The notes: generated by a model from the letters alone, not told the origin. Positions 9,286 to 17,943 are shown, counted from the first letter of the stretch. The stretch: 64,000 nt of DNA from a bacterium (GCA_022842165.1 JALHQC010000016.1:1-64000), one strand, 5' to 3'. Made by a program: numbers and translations.

Positions 9286-10002
9286 ATGATCACGCGCCTC
9301 TCGCGCCGCAGTTTTTTGTCGGGCAGCATCGCCGTTTCTGCCTTTTCTTCCAAGGCCTTGGCACAGAACGAGCCGTATATCGAGTTTGATGATCCGGTGC
9401 CCGATACAGCCCCGGGCGGCCAGCCGATCGTCACCGAGGAGCAGTATTTCGATCCCGCACTCCTGCCGCCCCCTGAGTCGGAAATCGACTTTCCCATCGA
9501 GCCCATCAACCCGCGCAAGATCAAGAAGCAGTTCCGCCGCCAGATGGTGGATTTCGAGGGTTACGAGGATCCCGGCACCCTCGTCGTCGATCCCGACAAC
9601 CGCTTCCTCTACCATGTCCTCGCCTATGGCCGCGCCAAGCGCTATGGCGTGGGCGTGGGCCGCGCCGGCTTCGCCTGGGCGGGCGATGCCAAGATCGGCA
9701 TGAAGCGCCGCTGGCCGCGCTGGGTGCCGCCGCGCGAGATGGTGGACCGCGACGAGAACGCCCGCAAATGGGTGAACGGCCAGCCCGGCGGCCCGGATAA
9801 TCCGCTTGGCGCGCGCGCGCTCTACCTCTATGCCAATGGTGTGGACACACTTTACCGCATTCACGGCACAACCGAGCCGCAAAGCATCGGCAAGGCCATG
9901 TCGTCTGGCTGCATCCGCATGCTGAACCAGGACGTCGCCGAGCTGTTCGAGAATGTGCTCGTCGGTACTCCCGTGACGGTGCGGCCCTCGCGGGGCGTCT
10001 GA
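9286..10002 (+). CDS. L,D-transpeptidase (YkuD domain)
   Basis: 238 residues. The N-terminus carries a twin-arginine-like export signal (RRSFLSGS). The C-terminal half is a YkuD catalytic domain with His193 in RIHGTTEP and the nucleophile Cys209 in SSGCIRM. Such enzymes form 3-3 peptidoglycan cross-links or attach outer-membrane proteins to peptidoglycan in the periplasm. An acidic Pro-rich linker (residues 30-80) precedes the domain. The HAD gene starts three bases after the stop, so the two are co-transcribed. Hyphomicrobiales encode many paralogues; which one this is cannot be told. Confidence 0.92.
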   Translation: MITRLSRRSFLSGSIAVSAFSSKALAQNEPYIEFDDPVPDTAPGGQPIVTEEQYFDPALLPPPESEIDFPIEPINPRKIKKQFRRQMVDFEGYEDPGTLVVDPDNRFLYHVLAYGRAKRYGVGVGRAGFAWAGDAKIGMKRRWPRWVPPREMVDRDENARKWVNGQPGGPDNPLGARALYLYANGVDTLYRIHGTTEPQSIGKAMSSGCIRMLNQDVAELFENVLVGTPVTVRPSRGV

Positions 10003-10004
10003 GC

Positions 10005-10712
10005 ATGGCGGAGCGGCGCGCCGTCACCGCCATCGGATTCGATGCCGACGACACGCTGTGGCAGAACGAAACCTTCTTCCGCCTGACCGAGCAACGCTTC
10101 ACCGAACTTCTCTCCGACCATGGCGAGCATCAGGTGATCTCCGCCAGGCTGCTGGAGGCCGAACGCCGCAATCTCAAAATCTATGGCTATGGCGTCAAGG
10201 GCTTCACCCTGTCGATGATCGAGACCGCCCTGGAGATGACCGATGGCAAGCTGAATCCCGCCGTGGTGGCAGAAATCTTGAGGTTTGGCCGCCAGATGCT
10301 GCAGAACCCGGTCGAGACCTTGCCGCATGTCCACGAGACCCTCGAAGCGCTGGCTGGCCGGTATCGCATCATCCTCATCACCAAGGGCGATCTGTTCGAC
10401 CAGGAGCGGAAGCTGGCGCAATCCGGCCTCGGCGAGTATTTCGATGCCGTCGAAATTGTCAGCGAAAAAACGCCGCAGACCTATGGCCGGATCTTCGCGC
10501 GCCATACCGATGGCGCGGAGCATTCGATGATGGTCGGCAATTCGCTGAAATCGGATGTGGTGCCCGTGATCGACGCGGGCGGCTGGGGCGTTCACGTCCC
10601 GCATGAACTGACCTGGGTTCTGGAACATCACGACGCGCCGGAAACCAGTCCCCGCTTCCGCCGCATTGCGGATTTAAGCGGGCTGTTACCCCTTCTGGGG
10701 CAAATCGCTTGA
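10005..10712 (+). CDS. HAD-superfamily hydrolase
   Basis: A 235-residue cytosolic protein. HAD motif I is FDADDTLW (nucleophile Asp13, acid Asp15), motif II LITKGD, the Lys in SEKTPQTYGRIF is motif III, and MVGNSLKSDVVP is motif IV. A helical cap lies between motifs I and II. The family includes phosphatases of sugars and nucleotides; the substrate is not predictable. It follows the L,D-transpeptidase after three bases. Confidence 0.9.
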   Translation: MAERRAVTAIGFDADDTLWQNETFFRLTEQRFTELLSDHGEHQVISARLLEAERRNLKIYGYGVKGFTLSMIETALEMTDGKLNPAVVAEILRFGRQMLQNPVETLPHVHETLEALAGRYRIILITKGDLFDQERKLAQSGLGEYFDAVEIVSEKTPQTYGRIFARHTDGAEHSMMVGNSLKSDVVPVIDAGGWGVHVPHELTWVLEHHDAPETSPRFRRIADLSGLLPLLGQIA

Positions 10713-10722
10713 AGGCAAGCAC

Positions 10723-11178
10723 ATGCTGTGGCAGATGCCCGGCACAGTTTCGAGGACGTTGATATTGACCGGCAGGACCAATCCTACACTGAGTATTCTG
10801 GCTGTAGCCGTCATTCTGGCCGCCTGTTCGAGCGGCCCATCGGGCGTACGCATCACCAATGGCGGCACCTCCGCCACGACGGACAAGCACGTCGAGCCGA
10901 TCCGCAACTTCAGTGCCGGCGAAATCCAGGCGGCGATTTCAGGCAAGACCTTTCAGTACACCCGCTCCGACGGCAACGGCTTCGTCACTTACAACGCCGA
11001 CGGCACCTTCAGTTTCCAGGATGACGTGAAGGGCGGCGGGACCGGCAGATGGTCGGTCAACGGCTCGCAGTTCTGCGAGAGCTTCGGGGCCGGCGCACCA
11101 ACCGATTGCGGCGACTTCAAGAACACCGGCGATGCCTTCTTCGCCGCCAAGTCGCGCCTGGTGGAGATGAAGGTCTAA
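10723..11178 (+). CDS. Small lipoprotein, paralogue group member 3
   Basis: 151 residues with a signal peptide and lipobox (ILAACSS, Cys near residue 36). The mature region shares the pattern of the proteins at 7204 and 8754: GEIQAAISGKTFQYT, a TYNADGTFSF strand, GRWSVNGSQFCESF and a C-terminal Cys (PTDCGDF). The gene ends in a four-base convergent overlap with the MBL-fold gene. The start at 10723 has several extra residues before the hydrophobic stretch; a start at MPGTVSRT (10735) is equally possible. Function unknown. Confidence 0.75.
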   Translation: MLWQMPGTVSRTLILTGRTNPTLSILAVAVILAACSSGPSGVRITNGGTSATTDKHVEPIRNFSAGEIQAAISGKTFQYTRSDGNGFVTYNADGTFSFQDDVKGGGTGRWSVNGSQFCESFGAGAPTDCGDFKNTGDAFFAAKSRLVEMKV

Positions 11179-11816
11179 CCCTGCAGGAACGGGTTGGACT
11201 TCCGTTCCTCGCCTACCGTGCTTGGCGAACCGTGGCCGGGCAGAAACACCACGTCATCGCCCAGCGGGAAGATCTTCTTGCGGATCGAGCGCAGCAGCGT
11301 GTCATGGTCGCCGCGCGGAAAATCGGTGCGGCCGACCGATCCCTGGAACAGCACATCGCCCATCAGCGCGAAGCGGTTTTCGTCGTTGAAGAACACGACC
11401 GATCCCGGCGTGTGCCCCGGCGCTTCGTAAACCGCAAAGCTCAGACCGCCGACCGTGACTGCATCGCCCTCCTTCAGCCAGCGGTCGGGCGTTACCGCGC
11501 GCGCATCCATCATGCCGTATTTGGCACCGCTCTCGGGCAGGGCTTCAAGCAGAAACAGATCCTCCGGATTGGGTCCCTCGATCGGCACCTTCAGGGCGTC
11601 CTTCAGGGTCGCGGCACCGCCGGCGTGATCGATGTGGCCATGCGTCAGCAGGATTTTCTCGATCCTGACGCCGCTCTTCCCGATCGCTTCGAGAATGCGC
11701 GGAACATCGCCGCCGGGGTCGACGATTGCACCGATCTTTTGTTCCTCGTCATAGACGAGCGAGCAATTCTGCTGGAACGGCGTCACGGGAATGATGAAGG
11801 CTTGAAGCTTGGTCAT
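11175..11816 (-). CDS. MBL-fold metal-dependent hydrolase (glyoxalase II-like)
   Basis: 213 residues with the beta-lactamase-fold metal motif THGHIDHAGG (residues 55-64), further His in APGHTPG, the bridging Asp in LMGDVLF, and a last His in FLPGHGSPS. The compact form with these ligands matches YcbL/GloB-like hydrolases that act on S-lactoylglutathione or related thioesters in the cytosol. The start at MTKLQAF was chosen because residues upstream are Arg/Ala-rich and not conserved. Convergent with the lipoprotein gene, with stop codons overlapping. Confidence 0.88.
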   Translation of the reverse strand: MTKLQAFIIPVTPFQQNCSLVYDEEQKIGAIVDPGGDVPRILEAIGKSGVRIEKILLTHGHIDHAGGAATLKDALKVPIEGPNPEDLFLLEALPESGAKYGMMDARAVTPDRWLKEGDAVTVGGLSFAVYEAPGHTPGSVVFFNDENRFALMGDVLFQGSVGRTDFPRGDHDTLLRSIRKKIFPLGDDVVFLPGHGSPSTVGEERKSNPFLQG

Positions 11817-11890
11817 GGCGCGGCTGCATAGCTGTGCGCGCCGTTCGGCGCAACCCGCCCTTGCCCGAAGCACTTGACGCCGCTAGAGCC

Positions 11891-11910
11891 TGTTGAACGC
11901 CAGTTCAACA
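11891..11910. promoter_or_regulatory. Perfect dyad operator upstream of the MFS operon
   Basis: TGTTGAAC-GCCA-GTTCAACA, two 8-bp arms separated by four bases, ending 15 bp before the ATG at 11926. It has the size and symmetry of a TetR/MarR/GntR-type operator and would control the exporter operon. No cognate regulator gene adjoins it. Confidence 0.6.
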
Positions 11911-11925
11911 CAGCAAGCCCGCGAC

Positions 11926-13092
11926 ATGTCAACCTTTCAGGCCAGCGCCCCGCGATACGGGAATCTGATCGCCGCCATCGCGGCGGTCGCCTCGTGCGAC
12001 ATCGCGCTGGGCCTGACGCTGCAGCTCCTGCCGCTGCTGATGGAAAGTCAGGGCATTCCGGCCTGGGTCATCGGCCTCAATGCGGCGATGGGGCCGATCG
12101 GAATTCTCCTGGCCGGTCCCTTCCTGCCGCATGTGCTGGGCAACACCGGCACGAAGCGGGCAGCCTTCATCATCATCGCCCTCCTCGTCTGCATCCTGCT
12201 GGCGATCAAGCTGTCGCCGTTCTGGATGTGGTTTCCGCTGCGCTTCCTCTTCGGCATCTGCACCGGGGCGCTGTTCACCATCAGCGAGGCCTGGGTCTTG
12301 ACCTATGCCGGAGACGGCAACCGCGGCCGCGTGATGGGAATTTACACCAGCGTCCTCGCGGTGTCGTTTTCGGTAGGGCCTCTCATCATCCCCTGGACCG
12401 GCATCGACGGCTGGCTCCCCTGGACGATCGGCATCGCCTGCATCATGCTGGCGGCATTGCCGATGGCCTTCGTCGTCGTCGATGGCGATGACTTCCGCCA
12501 GACGGAGGGGGGCGGCTTCTTCGCATTCGTCAGGAAGGCGCCGCTTCTGCTGTTCGCGGTCTGCGCGGCAACTCTGTACGACAATGTCTTCATTTCCTTC
12601 TTCACGATTTTCGGTCTGCGCCATGGGTTGGACCTTGATGTCGCCAGCCGCATCCTTGGCATCGGCATCATCGGCAACGTCGTGCTGTTCTATCCGATGG
12701 GCTGGCTTTCCGACCACTGGTCGCGGCGCGGCGTCGTGGTGCTGACCGCATCGCTGGCCGTGTTGCTTTCTTTGAGCCTCATCATCCTGATCGACCACTG
12801 GCTGATCTGGCCGGCGGTCATCCTGCTCTCGGCCTCCGCCTTCGGCGTCTATGTGGTGGCGCTTGCCACCATGGGCGACGCCTTCAAGGGCCCGGACGTG
12901 ATGGCCGGCGCCGCGGCGATTGCCGCCATGTGGGGCATCGGTGGCCTGATCGGCCCGCCCGTGGCCGGCCTGGCGATCGACGTCTTCGGCATCAACGCCA
13001 TGCCGGTGACGCTCGCCTCCTTCTATGTGATTCTGCTGGCCGGCCTGTTCTTCACTGGCGGCGAACTGGTGCGGAAGCCCGTCAATGGATAG
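11926..13092 (+). CDS. MFS transporter (YcaD-like), first of a tandem pair
   Basis: A 388-residue, 12-helix carrier of the inner membrane. The first half has IGLNAAMGPIGILLAGPFLP, and the central loop carries DGDDFRQ. The next gene has the same topology and matching motifs (IGYNAAMQPLGI), so the two are tandem duplicates. The closest named family is the YcaD-type MFS; the substrate is unknown. ATG at 11926 is preferred to a TTG at 11893, which would fall inside the palindromic operator. It overlaps the second carrier by eight bases. Confidence 0.87.
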   Translation: MSTFQASAPRYGNLIAAIAAVASCDIALGLTLQLLPLLMESQGIPAWVIGLNAAMGPIGILLAGPFLPHVLGNTGTKRAAFIIIALLVCILLAIKLSPFWMWFPLRFLFGICTGALFTISEAWVLTYAGDGNRGRVMGIYTSVLAVSFSVGPLIIPWTGIDGWLPWTIGIACIMLAALPMAFVVVDGDDFRQTEGGGFFAFVRKAPLLLFAVCAATLYDNVFISFFTIFGLRHGLDLDVASRILGIGIIGNVVLFYPMGWLSDHWSRRGVVVLTASLAVLLSLSLIILIDHWLIWPAVILLSASAFGVYVVALATMGDAFKGPDVMAGAAAIAAMWGIGGLIGPPVAGLAIDVFGINAMPVTLASFYVILLAGLFFTGGELVRKPVNG

Positions 13093-14236
13093 GCAGCGCA
13101 TCGTAAACCTGGCGGCGGCAACCGCCGCCATCACCGTGTTTGGCTTCACGCTGGGGCTCATGTTCCCGCTGCTCTCCCTCATCATGGAAGCGCAAGGCGT
13201 GCCATCGGACGTGATCGGCTACAACGCGGCCATGCAGCCTCTGGGCATCATGCTGGCGGTGTTCACGATCCCGCCGGTCGTCCGCCGCTTCGGCGCCAAG
13301 CGCGCGGTGATCGGGGCTGCCCTGCTGACGGCCGCGGTCATCCTCTGTTATCCCTTCACGCCGGTCTTCTGGTGGTGGTTCGGCCTCCGCGTGCTGCAGG
13401 GCTTCTTCGTGTCGACGCTGTTCGCCATCAGCGAGGCGTGGATCGTGCGCTTCGCCGAAGGCCCCTACCGTTCGCGCATTCTCGCGGCTTACACATCGAT
13501 CCTCGCGCTGAGTTTCGGCGGCGGGCCTGTCATCATCAGCTTCACCGGAATTGACGGCCCCCTGCCCTTTCTCATCGGCGCCGCCGTTCTGCTCGTCGCC
13601 ACGCTGCCGATCTTCTTCGTGAAGGACGAAGCAGTCGACAGCGAGGACGAGGCCCCGCTGTCGGTGATCGCCTTCGCGAAAAAAGCGCCGATCCTGCTGT
13701 TCGCAGTCGGCATGTTCGCGATCGTCGACGCCGCGAACCTGAGCTTCCTGCCGGTCTACGCCGTCAAGAAGGGTTTCGACCAGGAAACGGCGGCCATGGC
13801 GCTCACCGCCTTCATCGTCGGCAACACCATTCTGCAGTTTCCCATCGGCTGGGCGGCGGACCATTTCCCCAAGCGTCTTGTCATGCTGTGCTGCGGCATT
13901 GCCACGGCGCTGGCCTCGCTGCTCGTGCCGGTGACGTTCGGAACATGGATGCTGTGGCCGATCCTGACGATCGTCGGCGCCACCTCGGCAGGAATATACA
14001 CCGTGGCGCTGGGCGAACTGGGCGAGCGCTTCTCCGGCCATGAACTGGTCACCGGCACGGCATCGTTCTCGACCACCTGGGGTCTCGGCGCCCTGGCGGG
14101 ATCGCTGTCGGCGGGATGGTCCATCGCCGCCTTCGGCCCCGATGGCATGCCCTATTCGATGTCGGCCATCTTCGTGATCTTCATTGCCGCCACGTTGCAA
14201 AGCCTGCGCAGCACCTATCGCGCCAGGCCCGCATGA
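13085..14236 (+). CDS. MFS transporter (YcaD-like), second of a tandem pair
   Basis: 383 residues with 12 hydrophobic segments. Helix 2 region reads IGYNAAMQPLGIMLAVF and helix 5 VSTLFAISEAWIVRF, both echoed in the upstream carrier. The central cytoplasmic loop is acidic (DEAVDSEDEAP). It overlaps the upstream gene by eight bases and shares an ATGA with the EamA gene, so three carriers are made from one transcript. Whether the two MFS proteins act separately or as a heteromeric exporter is not known. Confidence 0.87.
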   Translation: MDRQRIVNLAAATAAITVFGFTLGLMFPLLSLIMEAQGVPSDVIGYNAAMQPLGIMLAVFTIPPVVRRFGAKRAVIGAALLTAAVILCYPFTPVFWWWFGLRVLQGFFVSTLFAISEAWIVRFAEGPYRSRILAAYTSILALSFGGGPVIISFTGIDGPLPFLIGAAVLLVATLPIFFVKDEAVDSEDEAPLSVIAFAKKAPILLFAVGMFAIVDAANLSFLPVYAVKKGFDQETAAMALTAFIVGNTILQFPIGWAADHFPKRLVMLCCGIATALASLLVPVTFGTWMLWPILTIVGATSAGIYTVALGELGERFSGHELVTGTASFSTTWGLGALAGSLSAGWSIAAFGPDGMPYSMSAIFVIFIAATLQSLRSTYRARPA

Positions 14237-15186
14237 GTCCGAAGGCCTTCAGCTACACCGCAGGAGTTGCCTTCACGGCGGCGGGCGCGATGTGCTGGAG
14301 CCTTGGCGGCGCGCTCGTGCGGCTGACCGATAATCTGGACGTCTGGCAGATCATCTTCTACCGCTCGCTGACCGTGTTGGTCTGCATGGGCATCTGGCTC
14401 GCCTTTCGCTTCGGCGGAAGCCTGCCTGCAAGAATAAGGGATGCGGGCCTCAACGCCGTGATCGCCGGTATTGCCGTCGGCACGGCTGGCCTCACCTTCG
14501 TGGCCTCACTGTTCTATACGACCGTTGCCGAGGCGATCTTCATGGTCGGCATCTCGCCGTTCCTCTCTGCCATGCTGGGTTTCTGGATCCTGCGCGAACG
14601 CATTCCCCCGATCACCTGGGTGGCGATGACCATAGCGCTCATCGGCATGGGGGTGATCTTCTACGGCAACAGGGGTGGCGGCGCCTTCACCGGAACGCTG
14701 CTGGCGATTTATTCCTCCTTCTGCTTCTCCTGCTATGCCGTGCTGCTGCGCTGGGGCCAGAAGACCGACATGTCTGTCGCACTGGTGTGGAACGCCATCT
14801 ATCTCATCATCATCAGCGCCCTCGTGATGCTGATGCCCACAGGCCTGCGCGGGACGGCAGGTCTTGAAAGCTTCGCCATCGGCTGGTGGAATGCCGGCGC
14901 CGTCGTCATCATGGGTGCCATCCAGCTCACTCTTGGCCTCATCCTCTTCACCATCGGCTCGCGCAGCGTGCCGGCCGCACAGCTGTCGCTGATCGCGCTG
15001 GTCGAGCCTGTCCTGTCGCCGCTCTGGGCCTGGCTCGTGGCAAACGAGTTGCCGCCCATCTCGACATTTGCCGGCGGTGCTGTGATTGTGGCGGCCATCG
15101 TGATACAGGCGCTGTTCAGCGCCGCCAGGGAAAGCCGCAATGCCAGACGCCAACGCCGCAGCGAACCAGCTTACGACCGTCCGTGA
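14233..15186 (+). CDS. EamA-family (DMT) transporter
   Basis: A 317-residue protein with ten helices in two EamA repeats (first repeat from SYTAGVAFTAAGAMCWSLGG, second from TLLAIYSSFCFSCYAV). EamA proteins export amino acids, metabolites or drugs by proton exchange. The start ATG overlaps the MFS stop as ATGA. The last 47 bases overlap the prmB start region. The C-terminal tail is basic (ARRQRRSEP). Confidence 0.88.
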   Translation: MSPKAFSYTAGVAFTAAGAMCWSLGGALVRLTDNLDVWQIIFYRSLTVLVCMGIWLAFRFGGSLPARIRDAGLNAVIAGIAVGTAGLTFVASLFYTTVAEAIFMVGISPFLSAMLGFWILRERIPPITWVAMTIALIGMGVIFYGNRGGGAFTGTLLAIYSSFCFSCYAVLLRWGQKTDMSVALVWNAIYLIIISALVMLMPTGLRGTAGLESFAIGWWNAGAVVIMGAIQLTLGLILFTIGSRSVPAAQLSLIALVEPVLSPLWAWLVANELPPISTFAGGAVIVAAIVIQALFSAARESRNARRQRRSEPAYDRP

Positions 15187-16057
15187 CTTTCTGCGCTGGG
15201 CGTTGAGCGAGTTTCGCGCCGCGAAGCTCAGCCACGGGCATGGCACGGCATCGGCGCTCGACGAGGCCGCGTTCCTGATCCTCGAAACGCTGCATCTGCC
15301 TGTTGACGACATCAACCCCTGGCTCGACGCAAAGCTTCTCGAAACCGAGCGCGCCGCAGTTGCGGAAATCATCGCCAGGCGAATCGAAACGCGCATTCCG
15401 GCCGCCTATCTGGTGAAGCGCGCCTATATCCATGGCGTGCCCTTCTACGTCGATGAACGCGTGATCGTGCCGCGTTCCTATATCGGCGAACTCATGTTCA
15501 CCGGCGTTTTCGGCGGCGAGGATGCCAGCCTGATCGAGGATATCGCTGCGGTGACCAGCGTTCTCGACCTCTGCACCGGCTCGGGCTGCCTCGCCATCAT
15601 CGCCGCGGGCCTGTTTCCCGAAGCCGAGATCGATGCCGCAGACCTCTCCGAAGACGCGCTGGACGTGGCGCGCATCAACATCGATCAGCATGATTTCGGC
15701 AACCGTATCAACATCTTGCAGGGCGATCTTTTCGAAGCGGTTGAAGGCCGCAGCTATGACCTGATCATTTCCAATCCGCCTTATGTGGCGGGCGATGAAG
15801 TGGCAGCGTTTCCGCCCGAATACGGGCATGAACCGATCATGGCGCATATCGGCGGCGAGGATGGGCTCGACCTTGTGCGCCGCATCCTCGATGAGGCGGC
15901 GGACCATCTCAACCCCGGCGGCGGTCTGCTCTGCGAAATCGGCACCGGGCGCGACCGTCTGGTCGCCGCCTATCCGCATCTCGATTTCCTGTGGCTCGAC
16001 ACTGAAGAGAGCCAGGGCGAGGTCTTCTGGATCACCCGCGAGCAGCTGCTCGGCTGA
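15140..16057 (+). CDS. prmB: Ribosomal protein L3 N5-glutamine methyltransferase
   Basis: 305 residues of the HemK/PrmB family. It has an N-terminal helical bundle, then a Rossmann methyltransferase domain with the SAM site VLDLCTGSGCLAI and the Gln-methylation motif NPPY in IISNPPYVAGDE. The YGHEP and HIGGEDGLD stretches after NPPY are the PrmB version; PrmC differs here. It modifies Gln of ribosomal protein L3 during ribosome assembly. The start at 15140 lies inside the eamA 3' end. It is convergent with the amidotransferase gene, with no base between the stops. Confidence 0.92.
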   Translation: MPDANAAANQLTTVRDFLRWALSEFRAAKLSHGHGTASALDEAAFLILETLHLPVDDINPWLDAKLLETERAAVAEIIARRIETRIPAAYLVKRAYIHGVPFYVDERVIVPRSYIGELMFTGVFGGEDASLIEDIAAVTSVLDLCTGSGCLAIIAAGLFPEAEIDAADLSEDALDVARINIDQHDFGNRINILQGDLFEAVEGRSYDLIISNPPYVAGDEVAAFPPEYGHEPIMAHIGGEDGLDLVRRILDEAADHLNPGGGLLCEIGTGRDRLVAAYPHLDFLWLDTEESQGEVFWITREQLLG

Positions 16058-16783
16058 TTATTTCCGCAATCCGGTCGCGATGACGAGGTTGTCGTACATG
16101 CGCCGCGTCATCTCCGCCATGCGCGGCATGAGCGGAAAGGACTGGGCGACGAGTGCATCATAGGCACCGGGGCCCCGGTGCTTCTCGAGGTTGGCGATAT
16201 AGGCCGGCATCGATGACCAGCCCGCCACCGTTTGCGGCGTGAACTCGCAATGAAACTGCGTGCTCATCGCATGATCGTCGATGGCGATGGCCTGAACGGC
16301 GGTACGCGGCGAGGTGGCCAGCACGATCGCCTGCTGCGGCGCGCGTTTCACCTCCGCCATGTGCCACTGCATCACCTTGTGAGATCCGTCGAGCCCCGCC
16401 ATCAGCGGGTGGGTGCGCGCGTCGTCCGTCAGGGCCACGTCGAATACGCCGACCTCGCCTTCATCCGCCAGCGCCACTTCACCGCCCAGTGCGGTTGTCA
16501 GCAGCTGATGCCCGAGGCAGACGCCGAAATAGGGCTTGGCGCGGTCCATCACCCATTCGCGGATGGCCTGCTTTTCCCCGGCAAGCCACGGGTGTTCGTC
16601 CTCCTGCCAGGTGTCCTGCGCACCGCCGAGCACGAACAGGAAGTCATAGGGCGCGAGATTGGGAATGGCCTGCCCCTCAAACAGCCGCACCGGCTCGGGG
16701 ATGATTCCGTCCTCCGCGAAGAAGTCGAGGAACCGGCCGGGATGATCATGGTCCATGTGCTGGAAGACAAGCGCGCGCTTCAT
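16058..16783 (-). CDS. GMP synthase-like class I glutamine amidotransferase
   Basis: 241 residues. It has the class I amidotransferase fold with nucleophile Cys89 in GVCLGHQ and His178/Glu180 in FHCEF. There is no ATP-pyrophosphatase domain, so it is not GuaA itself. Stand-alone proteins of this type include gamma-glutamyl hydrolases and uncharacterised amidases. The start at MKRALVF gives the usual N-terminal strand. It is downstream of the RNase T2 gene on the same strand, ten bases apart. Confidence 0.88.
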   Translation of the reverse strand: MKRALVFQHMDHDHPGRFLDFFAEDGIIPEPVRLFEGQAIPNLAPYDFLFVLGGAQDTWQEDEHPWLAGEKQAIREWVMDRAKPYFGVCLGHQLLTTALGGEVALADEGEVGVFDVALTDDARTHPLMAGLDGSHKVMQWHMAEVKRAPQQAIVLATSPRTAVQAIAIDDHAMSTQFHCEFTPQTVAGWSSMPAYIANLEKHRGPGAYDALVAQSFPLMPRMAEMTRRMYDNLVIATGLRK

Positions 16784-16793
16784 TCGGCAATCC

Positions 16794-17495
16794 CTATCGA
16801 ACCGGCGGCATGACCAGCGTTCTGGCCCGGCACTGCCGCTCTTCATTCTTGCCGCATTGCCTGAAATTTCCGCGCCTGTCGATGCAGATGCGCAGTTCCG
16901 AGAGCCTTGCGCGGTCCCTCGCATTGCCGCATTGCACGGAGATCATGGACGCCGTCAGATCGCGGTTGGTCTTGACGAAATCGGTGACCAGCTGTTCGGG
17001 CGTCGTCAGCACCGGAGCCTGCGGCGAGAGATAGCGCGCCGGAATGCTGATCTTCTCGAACAGCAACCGCGTCACCTCGAAGTAGTCCGCCATCGAAAGG
17101 CCGGCACAGCTGCCGTGCTTTTTCCATTCGTGGATGACGAGCTTCTTCGAGGGCATGATGTCGAGCATCGCGTCGATCTGCGATTGCGGGACCCAGTTTT
17201 CCGCGGTGGCGCAGGATTCAGGCCAGCCCTCGTCGTACTGCGGCCAAAGCCCGTGAACCACGAAGGCAAAGCGCTTTCCCGGCGCGCATTGCTGGCGGTC
17301 GTCCTGGGCCTCGGGGCTGGCGCAATAGCTGGGCGACCACGACAGGGCCAGCACGAAATAGTCGAAGACGCCCGATTTGTGGTTCTCCCGCGCTGAGGCG
17401 GCAGGCGGCGGGATCAGCAGGAGGGCAATGAAGATCGCGGCAATTGCAACAGTCTGGCAAGCGGCCGCGATGCGGGCAGTTTGGCTTCGGGGCAT
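16794..17495 (-). CDS. Ribonuclease T2 family protein, exported
   Basis: 233 residues with a signal peptide (a hydrophobic run around residues 15-30). Both catalytic segments are intact: HGLWP (His81) and HEWKKHGSC (His122, Glu123, Lys126, His127). Such enzymes cleave RNA in the periplasm through 2',3'-cyclic phosphates. Eight or more Cys fit several disulfides. Its start overlaps the upstream Cys-rich gene by 82 bases, indicating coupling. ATG at 17495 is the best start; longer versions lose the signal-peptide geometry. Confidence 0.9.
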   Translation of the reverse strand: MPRSQTARIAAACQTVAIAAIFIALLLIPPPAASARENHKSGVFDYFVLALSWSPSYCASPEAQDDRQQCAPGKRFAFVVHGLWPQYDEGWPESCATAENWVPQSQIDAMLDIMPSKKLVIHEWKKHGSCAGLSMADYFEVTRLLFEKISIPARYLSPQAPVLTTPEQLVTDFVKTNRDLTASMISVQCGNARDRARLSELRICIDRRGNFRQCGKNEERQCRARTLVMPPVR

Positions 17496-17692
17496 GTCTC
17501 GCCGATAATTTTCCACGAGGAGTTGTTGAGGTTCATCTCGCACCGTGCCAGCTTGCCACGAATGCAGGCTTCCTGTCCCTGATTGTAGATCTTGCCAAAG
17601 GCGCGGCATTTGCAATCATGTGCCGCAGCCGGAACTGCGATCAGCAGGACAGCGGAAACGGCAGCCGCAATGGCCGGAACTACCCCATGCAC
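17414..17692 (-). CDS. Small Cys-rich exported protein upstream of RNase T2
   Basis: 92 residues with a signal peptide (AVLLIAVPAAAH). The mature part reads HDCKCRAFGK, EACIRGKLARC and GETCPEA, giving five or six Cys. Small secreted proteins with this spacing precede RNase T2 genes in other Hyphomicrobiales as far as I recall. The conserved part ends near GETCP. The remaining residues overlap the RNase T2 coding start in another frame, which may only be a read-on tail. Role unknown, possibly an RNase partner. Confidence 0.65.
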   Translation of the reverse strand: MHGVVPAIAAAVSAVLLIAVPAAAHDCKCRAFGKIYNQGQEACIRGKLARCEMNLNNSSWKIIGETCPEAKLPASRPLARLLQLPRSSLPSC

Positions 17693-17730
17693 AGCACCTC
17701 GTCACGCAAGCGCTGCCGTTCTTGCAGCGA

Positions 17731-17943
17731 TCAGATCAATTGCAACTCGACGGCCTGGGGCCCGCGCCCCTTCTTGTCAGGCTGGATCTCGAAGCTGATT
17801 TTCATGTTTTCCGAAAGCTCAGGGATTCCCGACCGCTGGACGGCCGTGATGTGAACGAACACATCCTTGCCGCCATCGGCTGGCGAGATGAACCCGTAGC
17901 CCTTGGCTTGGTTGAAAAACTTCACAGTGCCGTTCTGGCGCAT
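17731..17943 (-). CDS. Cold-shock domain protein (CspA family)
   Basis: A 70-residue single OB-fold cold-shock protein. RNP1 (KGYGFI) and RNP2 (VFVHI) are intact. It binds single-stranded RNA as an antiterminator or chaperone. The 306-bp stretch upstream (17944-18249) contains no gene and should hold its promoter and leader, as well as the promoter of the divergent DUF922 gene. Confidence 0.95.
   Translation of the reverse strand: MRQNGTVKFFNQAKGYGFISPADGGKDVFVHITAVQRSGIPELSENMKISFEIQPDKKGRGPQAVELQLI

Noticed and set aside
11929-14200. Long minus-strand frames opposite the two MFS genes
   Set aside because: Charged, repetitive shadow translations; the plus frames show transporter helices.
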